64,000 nucleotides of DNA, from the NCBI RefSeq assembly GCF_022059845.1, contig NZ_CP091851.1, forward strand, positions 806,001 to 870,000, given 5' to 3'. The position numbers and the translations under genes were made by a program. Shown here one piece after another: positions 18,145 through 24,508 of the stretch (within the stretch, counting starts at the first letter, position 1; the number at the start of each line of letters is the position of its first letter). The DNA is from Terrirubrum flagellatum. GTDB taxonomy: Bacteria; Pseudomonadota; Alphaproteobacteria; Rhizobiales; Beijerinckiaceae. Under the pieces are notes generated by a model. It worked only from the letters and a program-made list of their open reading frames with translations. It was not told the origin of the DNA and searched no databases.

Positions 18145-18981
18145 ATGTCCCAATCCGAGACCAGGGCGCGCCTGTCGCGCCACGGGCTGCAGGCGATCGA
18201 TCCCGTATGGGATCGCATTCGCATGGAAGCCGAGGAGATTGTCACGCGCGAGCCGGAGCTTGCGGGCTTCACGCTTCGCTCGATTTTGAATCATGACACT
18301 CTCGAAGAGGCGATCATCCATCGCATCGCGGCGCGGCTCGATCATTCAGTCGTGCCGGCTGATCTGATCGTGCAGGTCTATCGGGGCGTGCTGAGAGATC
18401 ATCCCGAGATCAGCGCCGCGTTTCGCGCCGACATCATGGCGGTGGTCGACCGCGATCCCGCCTGCACGCGCGTTCTCGAACCGGTTCTTTATTTCAAGGG
18501 CTTCCATGCGATCCAGACGCACCGTCTGGCGCATAGTCTCTGGAACGAGGGGCGGCGCGATTTCGCGCTCTATCTCCAGAGCCGCTCGTCCGAAGTGTTC
18601 CAGACGGATATCAATCCGGCGGCGCGGATCGGCAAGGGCATCTTCCTCGATCACGCCACCGGTCTTGTCGTCGGCCAGACCGCAGTCATCGAGGACGACG
18701 TGTCGATGCTGCATGACGTGACGCTGGGCGGCACCGGCAAGGAGCACGAGGACCGGCATCCGAAGATCCGCCGCGGCGTGCTGATCGGGGCCGGCGCGAA
18801 GATTCTCGGCAATATCGAGGTCGGCCATTGCGCGCGTGTGGCGGCGGGCTCGGTCGTGCTGCACCCGGTGCCGCACAACACGACCGTCGTCGGCGTGCCC
18901 GCCAAGGTGGTCGGGGAAGCTGGCTGCGCCGAGCCGTCCCGCAGCATGGACCAGATCATCAGGGAGAAGCTCGGCGGCTAG
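18145..18981 (+). CDS. cysE: serine O-acetyltransferase
   Basis: A 278-residue CysE, which makes O-acetylserine from serine and acetyl-CoA, the first step of cysteine synthesis. An N-terminal helical domain (about 1-140) precedes the left-handed beta-helix of hexapeptide repeats. The conserved run FLDHATGLVVGQTAVIEDDVS, LGGTGKE, DRHPKIRRGVLIGAGAKILGNIEVG and VVGVPAKVVG covers the active site. A CGGAGG site precedes the ATG. The stop codon lies in the loop of a strong hairpin. Confidence 0.93.
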   Translation: MSQSETRARLSRHGLQAIDPVWDRIRMEAEEIVTREPELAGFTLRSILNHDTLEEAIIHRIAARLDHSVVPADLIVQVYRGVLRDHPEISAAFRADIMAVVDRDPACTRVLEPVLYFKGFHAIQTHRLAHSLWNEGRRDFALYLQSRSSEVFQTDINPAARIGKGIFLDHATGLVVGQTAVIEDDVSMLHDVTLGGTGKEHEDRHPKIRRGVLIGAGAKILGNIEVGHCARVAAGSVVLHPVPHNTTVVGVPAKVVGEAGCAEPSRSMDQIIREKLGG

Positions 18982-18991
18982 GCCGCCGAGC
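18969..18991 (+). terminator. hairpin spanning the cysE stop codon
   Basis: Perfect 10-base arms (GCTCGGCGGC and GCCGCCGAGC) enclose the TAG stop of cysE as the loop. There is no U-run after it, only ATTTCC, so it may protect the 3' end or act with Rho rather than terminate by itself. Confidence 0.45.
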
Positions 18992-19033
18992 CGGATTTCC
19001 CGTCTCGCGGGCGAAAGTCCCCAAGCTCCAGCG

Positions 19034-19159
19034 TCAGCGCTGGGTCAGAGGAAGAGCGCCGCCGCTTTGCGGCGCGGGCCATCCGACGGAGCGACCGAGT
19101 TCGGTTGTGTGACAACCTGCGAGCAGCAGCGCGAGAGCGGCGATCGACAGCCAACGCAT
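19034..19159 (-). CDS. small lipoprotein, downstream of doxX
   Basis: A 41-residue reading frame beginning MRWLSIAALALLLAGC: Met-Arg, a hydrophobic core, then a clear lipobox LAGC with lipidation Cys at residue 16, followed by a short polar tail (HTTELGRSVGW, ending PLTQR). This is the pattern of a small lipoprotein exported by Sec and processed by Lsp. Its ATG immediately follows the TGA stop of doxX, suggesting translational coupling. Function is unknown and the mature peptide is only about 26 residues. Confidence 0.55.
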   Translation of the reverse strand: MRWLSIAALALLLAGCHTTELGRSVGWPAPQSGGALPLTQR

Positions 19160-19573
19160 TCAAGCCTCGGCGCTCTGAAGCGTCTCAAGAGCAGACGCGA
19201 TCCGTTCGCGTTCATTCCAGGCGACAACGAGATTCAGCGCCAGCAGTAGCAGGGCGGGCGCGAACGAGCCGCCGATCAGGAAAACATGAGTGACGACTGC
19301 GCCGACCATGACGCAGGTCAAGAGCAGCGCGGCGACGCCGGAGGTCGCCGGAAGCAGAAGCGCCGCGGCGCCGAGAATTTCGAGCAGGCCGGTGAGATAG
19401 CGGAACCATTGTCCCACCCCGATGTGGTCGAATGTCTCGACCATCATCGAAGCGCCAAGAAGTTTGGCTCCGCCCGCGCTCAGAAAGGCTGCTGCGAGCA
19501 AAGCCTTGACGGCCCAGAGCGCATAGCTGCGCCAACGCGGCGTCGTTGGCGAAACGGATTGATCAAGCGACAT
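19160..19573 (-). CDS. DoxX family membrane protein
   Basis: A 137-residue protein with four predicted membrane helices. The first contains ALWAVKALLAAAFLSAGGAKLLG, then IGVGQWFRYLTGLLEILGAAALLLP is typical of DoxX-like proteins, which are often involved in thiol or redox stress and are commonly controlled by HxlR-type regulators. The AGAGGA site seven bases before 19573 sets the start. It is divergent from an HxlR gene. Confidence 0.83.
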   Translation of the reverse strand: MSLDQSVSPTTPRWRSYALWAVKALLAAAFLSAGGAKLLGASMMVETFDHIGVGQWFRYLTGLLEILGAAALLLPATSGVAALLLTCVMVGAVVTHVFLIGGSFAPALLLLALNLVVAWNERERIASALETLQSAEA

Positions 19574-19656
19574 ATTCGATCCTCTGAATATTTGCGTTTG
19601 ATCAAGATTGAGATGTAATATCATTTGTGCAAGAAGGATGATTTTTGTGATCTAGT

Positions 19657-20043
19657 ATGAAAAATCAGACTATCAGAGATGACGGGGACGTCGAGTGCCA
19701 GAGTCTCGGCAATCCGGTGCCGGACATTCATCGCGCTCTCGGCGTTATCACGGGGAAATGGAAGGGGGAAATCCTCTGGCAACTCGTTCAGCGGACGTAT
19801 CGTTTTGGCGAACTCAGACGAGCGATTCCCGGCGTCACGCAGCACATGCTGACGGCCCAGTTGCGCGAGCTGGAAGCTGACGGCCTCCTCAAGCGGACGG
19901 TCTATGCCGAGGTGCCGCCGCGGGTCGAATACGAATTGACGCCAGCGGCCGAGGCGCTGCGACCGGTTTTCGATGAGCTCTTTCGCTGGTGGAGAGAACA
20001 TGGCGCCGTGGCGCGGGAACAGGCGCCTTCGCAGCGACCCTAG
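19657..20043 (+). CDS. HxlR family winged helix-turn-helix regulator
   Basis: A 128-residue HxlR-type regulator with the family blocks GVITGKWKGEILWQLVQ, RFGELRRAIPGVTQHMLTAQLRELEADGLLKR and PPRVEYELTPAAEAL (wing and C-terminal helix). These sense thiol-reactive or aldehyde stress in studied members. It faces doxX across an AT-rich 83-base gap, so doxX and the small lipoprotein gene are the likely targets. No clear palindrome was found in that gap. Confidence 0.88.
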   Translation: MKNQTIRDDGDVECQSLGNPVPDIHRALGVITGKWKGEILWQLVQRTYRFGELRRAIPGVTQHMLTAQLRELEADGLLKRTVYAEVPPRVEYELTPAAEALRPVFDELFRWWREHGAVAREQAPSQRP

Positions 20044-20131
20044 GTCAGCGCCGGACCATCCGCATCGCCTTTCAAGGGTTGCCCGGACGCCCTTCGCCAT
20101 GGCAGAGGACCGGCCAATTCAGGAGCCGGCC

Positions 20132-20341
20132 GTGGACAAGACCGAGATCATCAAGCTGCAGAACTATCTCAGGAAGCTCTTCAACAACACGGCGATCCGC
20201 GTGGTGCCGCGCATGAAGAAGAACGATTCCTGTGAGGTCTATATCGGCGAGGAGTTCATCGGCGTGATCTCGCTCGACGCCGAGGATGGCGAGCGTGACT
20301 ACGCCTTCCAGATGGCGATCCTCGGCGCCGATCTCGACTGA
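20132..20341 (+). CDS. DUF3126 family protein
   Basis: A 69-residue protein of the DUF3126 family, small alphaproteobacterial proteins of unknown function. The start GTG at 20132 is chosen because AGGAG lies seven bases upstream and the family usually begins with this DKTEIIKLQNYLRKLF block. The rest, CEVYIGEEFIGVISLDAEDGERDYAFQMAILG, is a compact beta-rich region. An ATG at 20099 would add 11 residues unlike the family. Confidence 0.82.
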   Translation: MDKTEIIKLQNYLRKLFNNTAIRVVPRMKKNDSCEVYIGEEFIGVISLDAEDGERDYAFQMAILGADLD

Positions 20342-20498
20342 GTTCCTCCGGCTTCCCTGCTTCTTCTGCGTTGGAGCGCGCCTGCGATCGGGCGCAAATA
20401 ACGCCTGCGATGTTCCCGGCGCGACAGCGTCGGCGATGATGACATGGCTTCATCTCCCGAACTGACGCGGTTCGCCGCGTCGTGGATGGAGCGAAGCC

Positions 20499-21005
20499 AT
20501 GTACATCTATGTCTCCTATCGGCAGCAATATCCGAAGTTCACCTCCTATGTCAGGGACAGTTTTCCAAAGTTGATCGAAGTGCCCAATGTCGTGAACGCC
20601 CTGCAGGTCTGGGGCTTCATGACGATGGAGGAGATTCGCAAGGCGCTCGAGTGGCAGGAGGGCGATGTCTTTGACACCGTTTCCGTCGAGATCAGCGAGC
20701 CCTTCTATTACGAAGACAAGCGCAAGTTAGGACCCAAGGAATTTGGACGCACGCCCCGCGTGTTTAGCGAGGTCGCAGTCTCGCCAAAGGCCGTGCAGGC
20801 CTTCGAGGACGGAAAGGGCGTCAGCATCACCGGCTATGGGCTCAAGGTCTACACGGTTGGCGCGCAGATGCTTGGACAGCTCGTCTACAACTATGCCGGC
20901 AACCATTACTGGAAGCCGAGTCAGGACGCGGAGGTAGCGAACGCCAAGGCGCGTCAGCGTCGGCAGGGCTTTTTCGGACAGGTCTATGGCGGCACGCCGT
21001 GCTAG
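20499..21005 (+). CDS. uncharacterised protein
   Basis: A 168-residue protein that I do not recognise. It begins MYIYVSYRQQYPKFTSYVRDSFPK and is rich in aromatic residues, with no signal peptide, membrane helix or known catalytic motif. A GGAGCGAAGCC stretch before the ATG can serve as ribosome-binding site. The TAG stop is the first three bases of an intergenic repeat, and the basic end (KARQRRQGFFGQVYGGTPC) may reflect element insertion. Wording and composition look less GC-biased than neighbours, a hint of transfer but not measured. Confidence 0.6.
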   Translation: MYIYVSYRQQYPKFTSYVRDSFPKLIEVPNVVNALQVWGFMTMEEIRKALEWQEGDVFDTVSVEISEPFYYEDKRKLGPKEFGRTPRVFSEVAVSPKAVQAFEDGKGVSITGYGLKVYTVGAQMLGQLVYNYAGNHYWKPSQDAEVANAKARQRRQGFFGQVYGGTPC

Positions 21006-21143
21006 ATCACGCCGCATTTTGATTGAAACAATCAAAATGCGGGAACGTGATCGATTCCAAAAGTTTAGAGCATTGCTTACGCAGCGCGAACGCTAGCGTT
21101 CGTCGCGGGAAAACCGGTTTCCACTTTTTCGCGCCATGCTCTA
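21003..21143 (+). repeat. structured intergenic repeat, copy A
   Basis: A 141-base element found three times here. It holds a nested hairpin (GATCACG / CGTGATC outside CGCATTTTGATTG / CAATCAAAATGCG), a second perfect palindrome CGAACGCTAGCGTTCG, and a third unit ending CACTTTTTCGCGCCATGCTCTA. Copy B (47242-47382) has the same length with ten mismatches by direct comparison. Its first bases supply the stop codon of the upstream gene. Confidence 0.85.
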
Positions 21144-21180
21144 TGGGGGCGAGGCCTGGCGACCGTGAGGCTTCACATGA

Positions 21181-21212
21181 AAGAGCCGCCCGAGGGCGGC
21201 TCTTCTGTTTTG
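21181..21212. terminator. intrinsic terminator, possibly bidirectional
   Basis: A perfect 10-base stem AAGAGCCGCC / GGCGGCTCTT with a CGAG loop is followed on the plus strand by CTGTTTTGT. It lies between the plus-strand gene ending at 21005 (with its repeat) and the minus-strand binding-protein gene ending at 21223, and could serve either. Confidence 0.65.
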
Positions 21213-21222
21213 TCGTGGAGTT

Positions 21223-22245
21223 TTAGCGGATTGGCGGCGCGTATTGCAGCCCGCCCTTGCTCCAGAGCGCATTCTTGCCGCGGGCGATCTTCAGCACCGA
21301 ACCCATGCCGACGTCATGCTCGAAAGCTTCGCCATAATTTCCGACATGCTTGACGATGCGATAGGCCCAATCGTTGGTCAGGCCGATCGCCTCGCCGAAT
21401 TTTCCTTCCGTTCCGAGGAGACGCTTGACCTCGGGATTGGATGATTTGAGCTGCTCGTCGACATTCGCTCTGGTCACGCCGAGTTCTTCGGCGTTGAGCA
21501 TGGCGTTGTGCGTCCACTTCACCAGATTGAACCACTGCACGTCGCCGCTGCGCACGACGGGCCCGAGCGGTTCTTTCGAGATGATCTCCGGCAGCACGAT
21601 GCTGTCCTGCGGGTCCTTCAGATTGAGGCGTTCTGCGTACAACGCCGATGAATCATCGGTGTAGGCGTCGCAGCGGCCGGATTCGTAAGCTTTGATCGCT
21701 TCGTCGCCCGTTCCGAACGAGACGAGATCGTATTTCAGATTGTTGGCGCGGAAGAAGTCGGCGAGGTTGAGCTCGGTCGTCGTGCCTTGCTGCGCGCAGA
21801 TCGACGCGCCTGAAAGCTTCAATGCGGAATCGACGCCGAGCTTCTTGTGAATCATGAAAGCCTGGCCGTCGTAATAATTCACGCCCGCGAAGGTGATACC
21901 AAGCGCGGTGTCGCGCGCCATCGTCCATGTGCTGGTGCGCGAGAGCAGATCGACTTCGCCGGCCTGTAGCGCAGTGAAGCGGTCCTTCGACGTCAACGGC
22001 ACAAACTTGACCTTGGCCGGATCATTGAAAATTGCGGCCGAGATGGCGCGGCAGAGATCGACGTCAAGGCCGGTCCAGTTGCCCTGCGCATCGGGAACGC
22101 CGAAGCCGGCGAGACCCGGGCTGACGCCGCAGGTCAGTTGGCCGCGCGCTTTCACCTGCGCCAGCACCCCGGTCTGTGCATGCGCGATATTGAAGTTGAG
22201 ACATGAGGCGGCCGCGACAAGCGCGGCGCTGACAATTCGCTTCAT
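21223..22245 (-). CDS. amino-acid ABC transporter substrate-binding protein, AapJ-like
   Basis: A 340-residue periplasmic binding protein with a Sec signal peptide (MKRIVSAALVAAASCLNFNIAHA). Family blocks are GQLTCGVSPGLAGFGVPDAQGNWTGLDVD, FTALQAGEVDLLSRTSTWTMARD, and CDAYTDDSSALYAERL. It matches the general L-amino-acid (AapJ/BztA) type. No permease or ATPase genes are adjacent, so the partner transporter lies elsewhere or the gene is an orphan component. Confidence 0.87.
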   Translation of the reverse strand: MKRIVSAALVAAASCLNFNIAHAQTGVLAQVKARGQLTCGVSPGLAGFGVPDAQGNWTGLDVDLCRAISAAIFNDPAKVKFVPLTSKDRFTALQAGEVDLLSRTSTWTMARDTALGITFAGVNYYDGQAFMIHKKLGVDSALKLSGASICAQQGTTTELNLADFFRANNLKYDLVSFGTGDEAIKAYESGRCDAYTDDSSALYAERLNLKDPQDSIVLPEIISKEPLGPVVRSGDVQWFNLVKWTHNAMLNAEELGVTRANVDEQLKSSNPEVKRLLGTEGKFGEAIGLTNDWAYRIVKHVGNYGEAFEHDVGMGSVLKIARGKNALWSKGGLQYAPPIR

Positions 22246-22397
22246 TTCATTCCCCTGTGGGCGGAGCGATGTCGCCGCGACCTATCTGGACCCGGAGGGG
22301 AGGATTTTGATGCGGATTGACGTTGCCGCTTCGGCAGAGAATGCGGGTTGGGAGCGCCTTTGCGGAACCGCGCAATGGCGAGCGCGATTTCGGCGCG

Positions 22398-23081
22398 TCA
22401 GCGCAGGGCGCGTCCGACGAGATTCAGCACGCCGCTCTTCAGACGCTGCCATTCCGGCAGCAGCGCCGGGTCGAAGCTGACGAGCGCGTCGACGCCCGCT
22501 GCGCGGAATGTCGCGAGACAGCGCGGCGGCAAGTCGTGGCGGCCGACGCCGGCCGTCGGGCAACGGGCGGCGAACTCCGCGCCGTCAGGCGTCATCACCA
22601 ACTCCTCACCTTCGTAGGGAGAGCCGGCCTTGAAGCGCCGCATGATGAGACCGCCGGGATTGGACCAGATCTCCGGCTCGATGAAACGGCCATGGACGGC
22701 GAGTGAGCGGGTCGCGGGGTCGATCCCGTCAGCCGCCTGCAGGGACATCAGCACATGAGCCGAGGCGGCAGGAGGGGCGGCGTGGCCGCGATCATCCCAG
22801 GCGACCAGATGCGCCGGTCCGAGATCGGGCCAGCCCAGGATCAGGTCCGCGCGGTCGAGCTTGCCGCCCTGCCTTTGCGGGCCCGGATGGATCAACGCCT
22901 CATCGAGTTCGAGAATGCGTTCGCCGAGTTCGATTTTCACGAAGCGCGGCGCCAGAGGCGCCGCCGGCGTCCAGCGCAGCAACCCGATCGCGCCAACCGA
23001 GATCATCGCCGCGACAAAGGCGGCGGCGATGGGAGCGAGGGATCGGCCGCGATCGGCGGCTTCGACGGGAGCTTCAAACAT
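22398..23081 (-). CDS. uncharacterised membrane-anchored protein
   Basis: A 227-residue protein with one N-terminal membrane helix at about residues 15-37 (LAPIAAAFVAAMISVGAIGLL), then a soluble, presumably periplasmic domain with no recognised motif. Conserved-looking blocks are KLDRADLILGWPDLGP and RSLAVHGRFIEPEIWSNPGGLIMRRF, and two cysteines near the end could form a disulphide. It is divergent from a small membrane protein gene across a region with a CtrA-type site. Confidence 0.65.
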   Translation of the reverse strand: MFEAPVEAADRGRSLAPIAAAFVAAMISVGAIGLLRWTPAAPLAPRFVKIELGERILELDEALIHPGPQRQGGKLDRADLILGWPDLGPAHLVAWDDRGHAAPPAASAHVLMSLQAADGIDPATRSLAVHGRFIEPEIWSNPGGLIMRRFKAGSPYEGEELVMTPDGAEFAARCPTAGVGRHDLPPRCLATFRAAGVDALVSFDPALLPEWQRLKSGVLNLVGRALR

Positions 23082-23145
23082 GGCGGCGCAGATATGGATG
23101 GCGGGGAAGGCTCCCGCCGCGCTTAACCAAGATCGACGTTCTCGC

Positions 23146-23160
23146 TTAACCGTTCGTTAA
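23146..23160. promoter_or_regulatory. CtrA-type full site
   Basis: TTAACCGTTCGTTAA is a perfect TTAA-N7-TTAA, the consensus of the alphaproteobacterial cell-cycle regulator CtrA. It lies 56 bases before the start at 23216 and 65 before that at 23081, between divergent genes. Further single TTAA half-sites flank it. Binding is inferred. Confidence 0.55.
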
Positions 23161-23215
23161 GGCTGATGCATCGTTAAGCCGCCGGGTCCGGACCGGCGCT
23201 CTGGCTTTTCATCCC

Positions 23216-23545
23216 ATGTTGCTGCTGACGCCCGTCGCACTCGAGTCCCTGTCGTCGATGGCGCTTGGCCTCGCCTTCGCCGGGCTGCTCGCCTCGGCTT
23301 TCGAACTGTTCACGACGCGCCGCGCCAGTTTCAGCCTGCTGCAGACTGGCGACATCAGGGCGCTAGCCTCGGTGCCGGTGGTCGTGTTCACAGCGCCCTT
23401 CATCATCCTCAGGAACACGCTGATCGGACGGCGGGTCGAGGGACGGCCGTTCCTGTTCGTGATGCTGGCGACCGTCATCGCCTGCGTGTGGGGCATGATG
23501 TGCGGTCGCCTCATGCTCGATCTCGTGCTGAGCCTGATCGCCTGA
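23216..23545 (+). CDS. small conserved membrane protein
   Basis: A 109-residue membrane protein with about three hydrophobic segments (around residues 10-33, 50-65 and 80-105) and a charged loop FIILRNTLIGRRVEGRPFLFVM that looks conserved in Hyphomicrobiales, possibly the DUF6949 family by memory only. The function is unknown. An overlapping minus-strand frame exists, but the clean hydrophobic pattern here favours the plus strand. A CtrA-type site lies in the promoter region. Confidence 0.62.
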   Translation: MLLLTPVALESLSSMALGLAFAGLLASAFELFTTRRASFSLLQTGDIRALASVPVVVFTAPFIILRNTLIGRRVEGRPFLFVMLATVIACVWGMMCGRLMLDLVLSLIA

Positions 23546-23581
23546 GGCGAAGAGTCGGTTAGCCGGCCAAGCTGAAAATCT

Positions 23582-23670
23582 GATTCAAGCGGCTGCGGCG
23601 GCGATTCAAGCGCGGGCGAAACAGATTCAGGTCGTTGCCAAGCTGATTCAAGTCGCTGCAGATATGATTC
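23582..23670. repeat. 21-bp-phased GATTC array
   Basis: Five GATTC pentamers start at 23582, 23603, 23624, 23645 and 23666, each exactly 21 bases apart, in degenerate units of the form GATTCAAGyCGCTGC. GATTC fits GANTC, the CcrM methylation site of alphaproteobacteria, and 21 bases is two helical turns. The array lies between convergent genes; a minus-strand reading would give a degenerate LES heptad, but no supported gene covers it. Confidence 0.75.
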
Positions 23671-23757
23671 CGCCCGATCGCGCATCCTTTTGAAATCAAA
23701 CGATTTCAAGCGGCCGGCGAATACTCGACCGCTCTCTCCGTTGGCGCTGAAGCCGCG

Positions 23758-24180
23758 TCAGGCCGAAGCGATATAGTCTCGCATCGCGGCGCTTTCCGCC
23801 TCGAAATCGGCGAGACGACGCTTCACCACGTCGCCGATCGACACGATGCCGACGAGGCGATCGCCCTCGATAACAGGCACATGGCGGAACTTGCCCTCGG
23901 TCATCATCGCCATCACCTGGGTGATCAAGGTGCCGGGATTGCAGGTGACGACATTGCGGGTCATGCAGCTTGCGACCGGCTTGTCGAGCGCTGCGGCGCC
24001 TTCGCGCGCGATCGCGCGAACCACGTCGCGCTCGGAGATGATGCCCGCCACCTTGCCTTCGACGCTTGTAACCAGCGCGGCGCCGATCCGGCGCTCTGAC
24101 AGCAGGGCGGCGACGTCGGCGATCAAGCGATTGGGCTCGATCGTAACGACCGACTTGCTCATGATTTTGGCGACAGTCAT
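23758..24180 (-). CDS. tandem CBS-domain protein
   Basis: A 140-residue stand-alone CBS pair (Bateman module). The first domain covers about residues 5-60 (IMSKSVVTIEPNRLIADVAALL, IGAALVT, GIISERDVVRAIAREG), and the second covers about 75-130 (CMTRNVVTCNPGTLITQVMAMM, HVPVIEGDRLVGIVSIGDVVK). Such proteins bind adenine nucleotides and modulate partners; none is obvious here. The AGGGAGAA site before the ATG at 24180 sets the start. Confidence 0.88.
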   Translation of the reverse strand: MTVAKIMSKSVVTIEPNRLIADVAALLSERRIGAALVTSVEGKVAGIISERDVVRAIAREGAAALDKPVASCMTRNVVTCNPGTLITQVMAMMTEGKFRHVPVIEGDRLVGIVSIGDVVKRRLADFEAESAAMRDYIASA

Positions 24181-24508
24181 GCGCTTCTCCCTTCGGCTTT
24201 CCCATCGAACACGACAGGCAAGCCTCTTGTTTCCTGGAGGCGCGACTCTCTTCCGAACGCCTGACGCATCCGGAAGGCAGTCCGCCCGGGTTGCGCCGAC
24301 AGGTTCGAACCGCGGTCCAAACCCGCGACTTATCGAGAGCATGGCGCATATTGTCGCAGGGAGCAACCGCGGACCAGGCGCCGCGCCCACGCTTCCGGCT
24401 TTCAATTAGGGGGCGAAACGCTGTTTCGCCGCTTGACCTCAAGCAAGGTTGAGGTCGTACGCAGGCGAAACGAGGGGTCAGCGGACCCCAGGAGCGACCG
24501 ATCGTATC
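24181..24508. other. intergenic region between CBS and MFS genes
   Basis: The 328 bases hold no supported gene. They contain the divergent promoters, a perfect GGCGAAAC / GTTTCGCC hairpin at 24412-24430, a candidate SoxR box at 24433-24463, and a third GGCGAAAC just after it. The rest shows nothing recognisable. Confidence 0.6.
24433..24463 (+). promoter_or_regulatory. candidate SoxR box and 19-bp-spaced promoter
   Basis: CCTCAAGCAAGGTTGAGG matches the SoxR operator pattern CCTCAA-N6-TTGAGG. It is positioned as in known SoxR promoters: a TTGACC -35 element overlaps it and a weak -10 (TACGCA) follows after exactly 19 bases. It lies 46 bases before the MFS start. No soxR gene is in this window. 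The match is direct; regulation is inferred. Confidence 0.6.

Noticed and set aside
23209-23709. A minus-strand frame with an LES heptad covering the GATTC array
   Set aside because: It overlaps the clean small membrane protein gene and has no family similarity; the periodicity is better described at DNA level.
24300-24320. A GGTTCGAAC string that resembles a tRNA T-loop
   Set aside because: No acceptor, D or anticodon stems can be folded around it, so it is not a tRNA.
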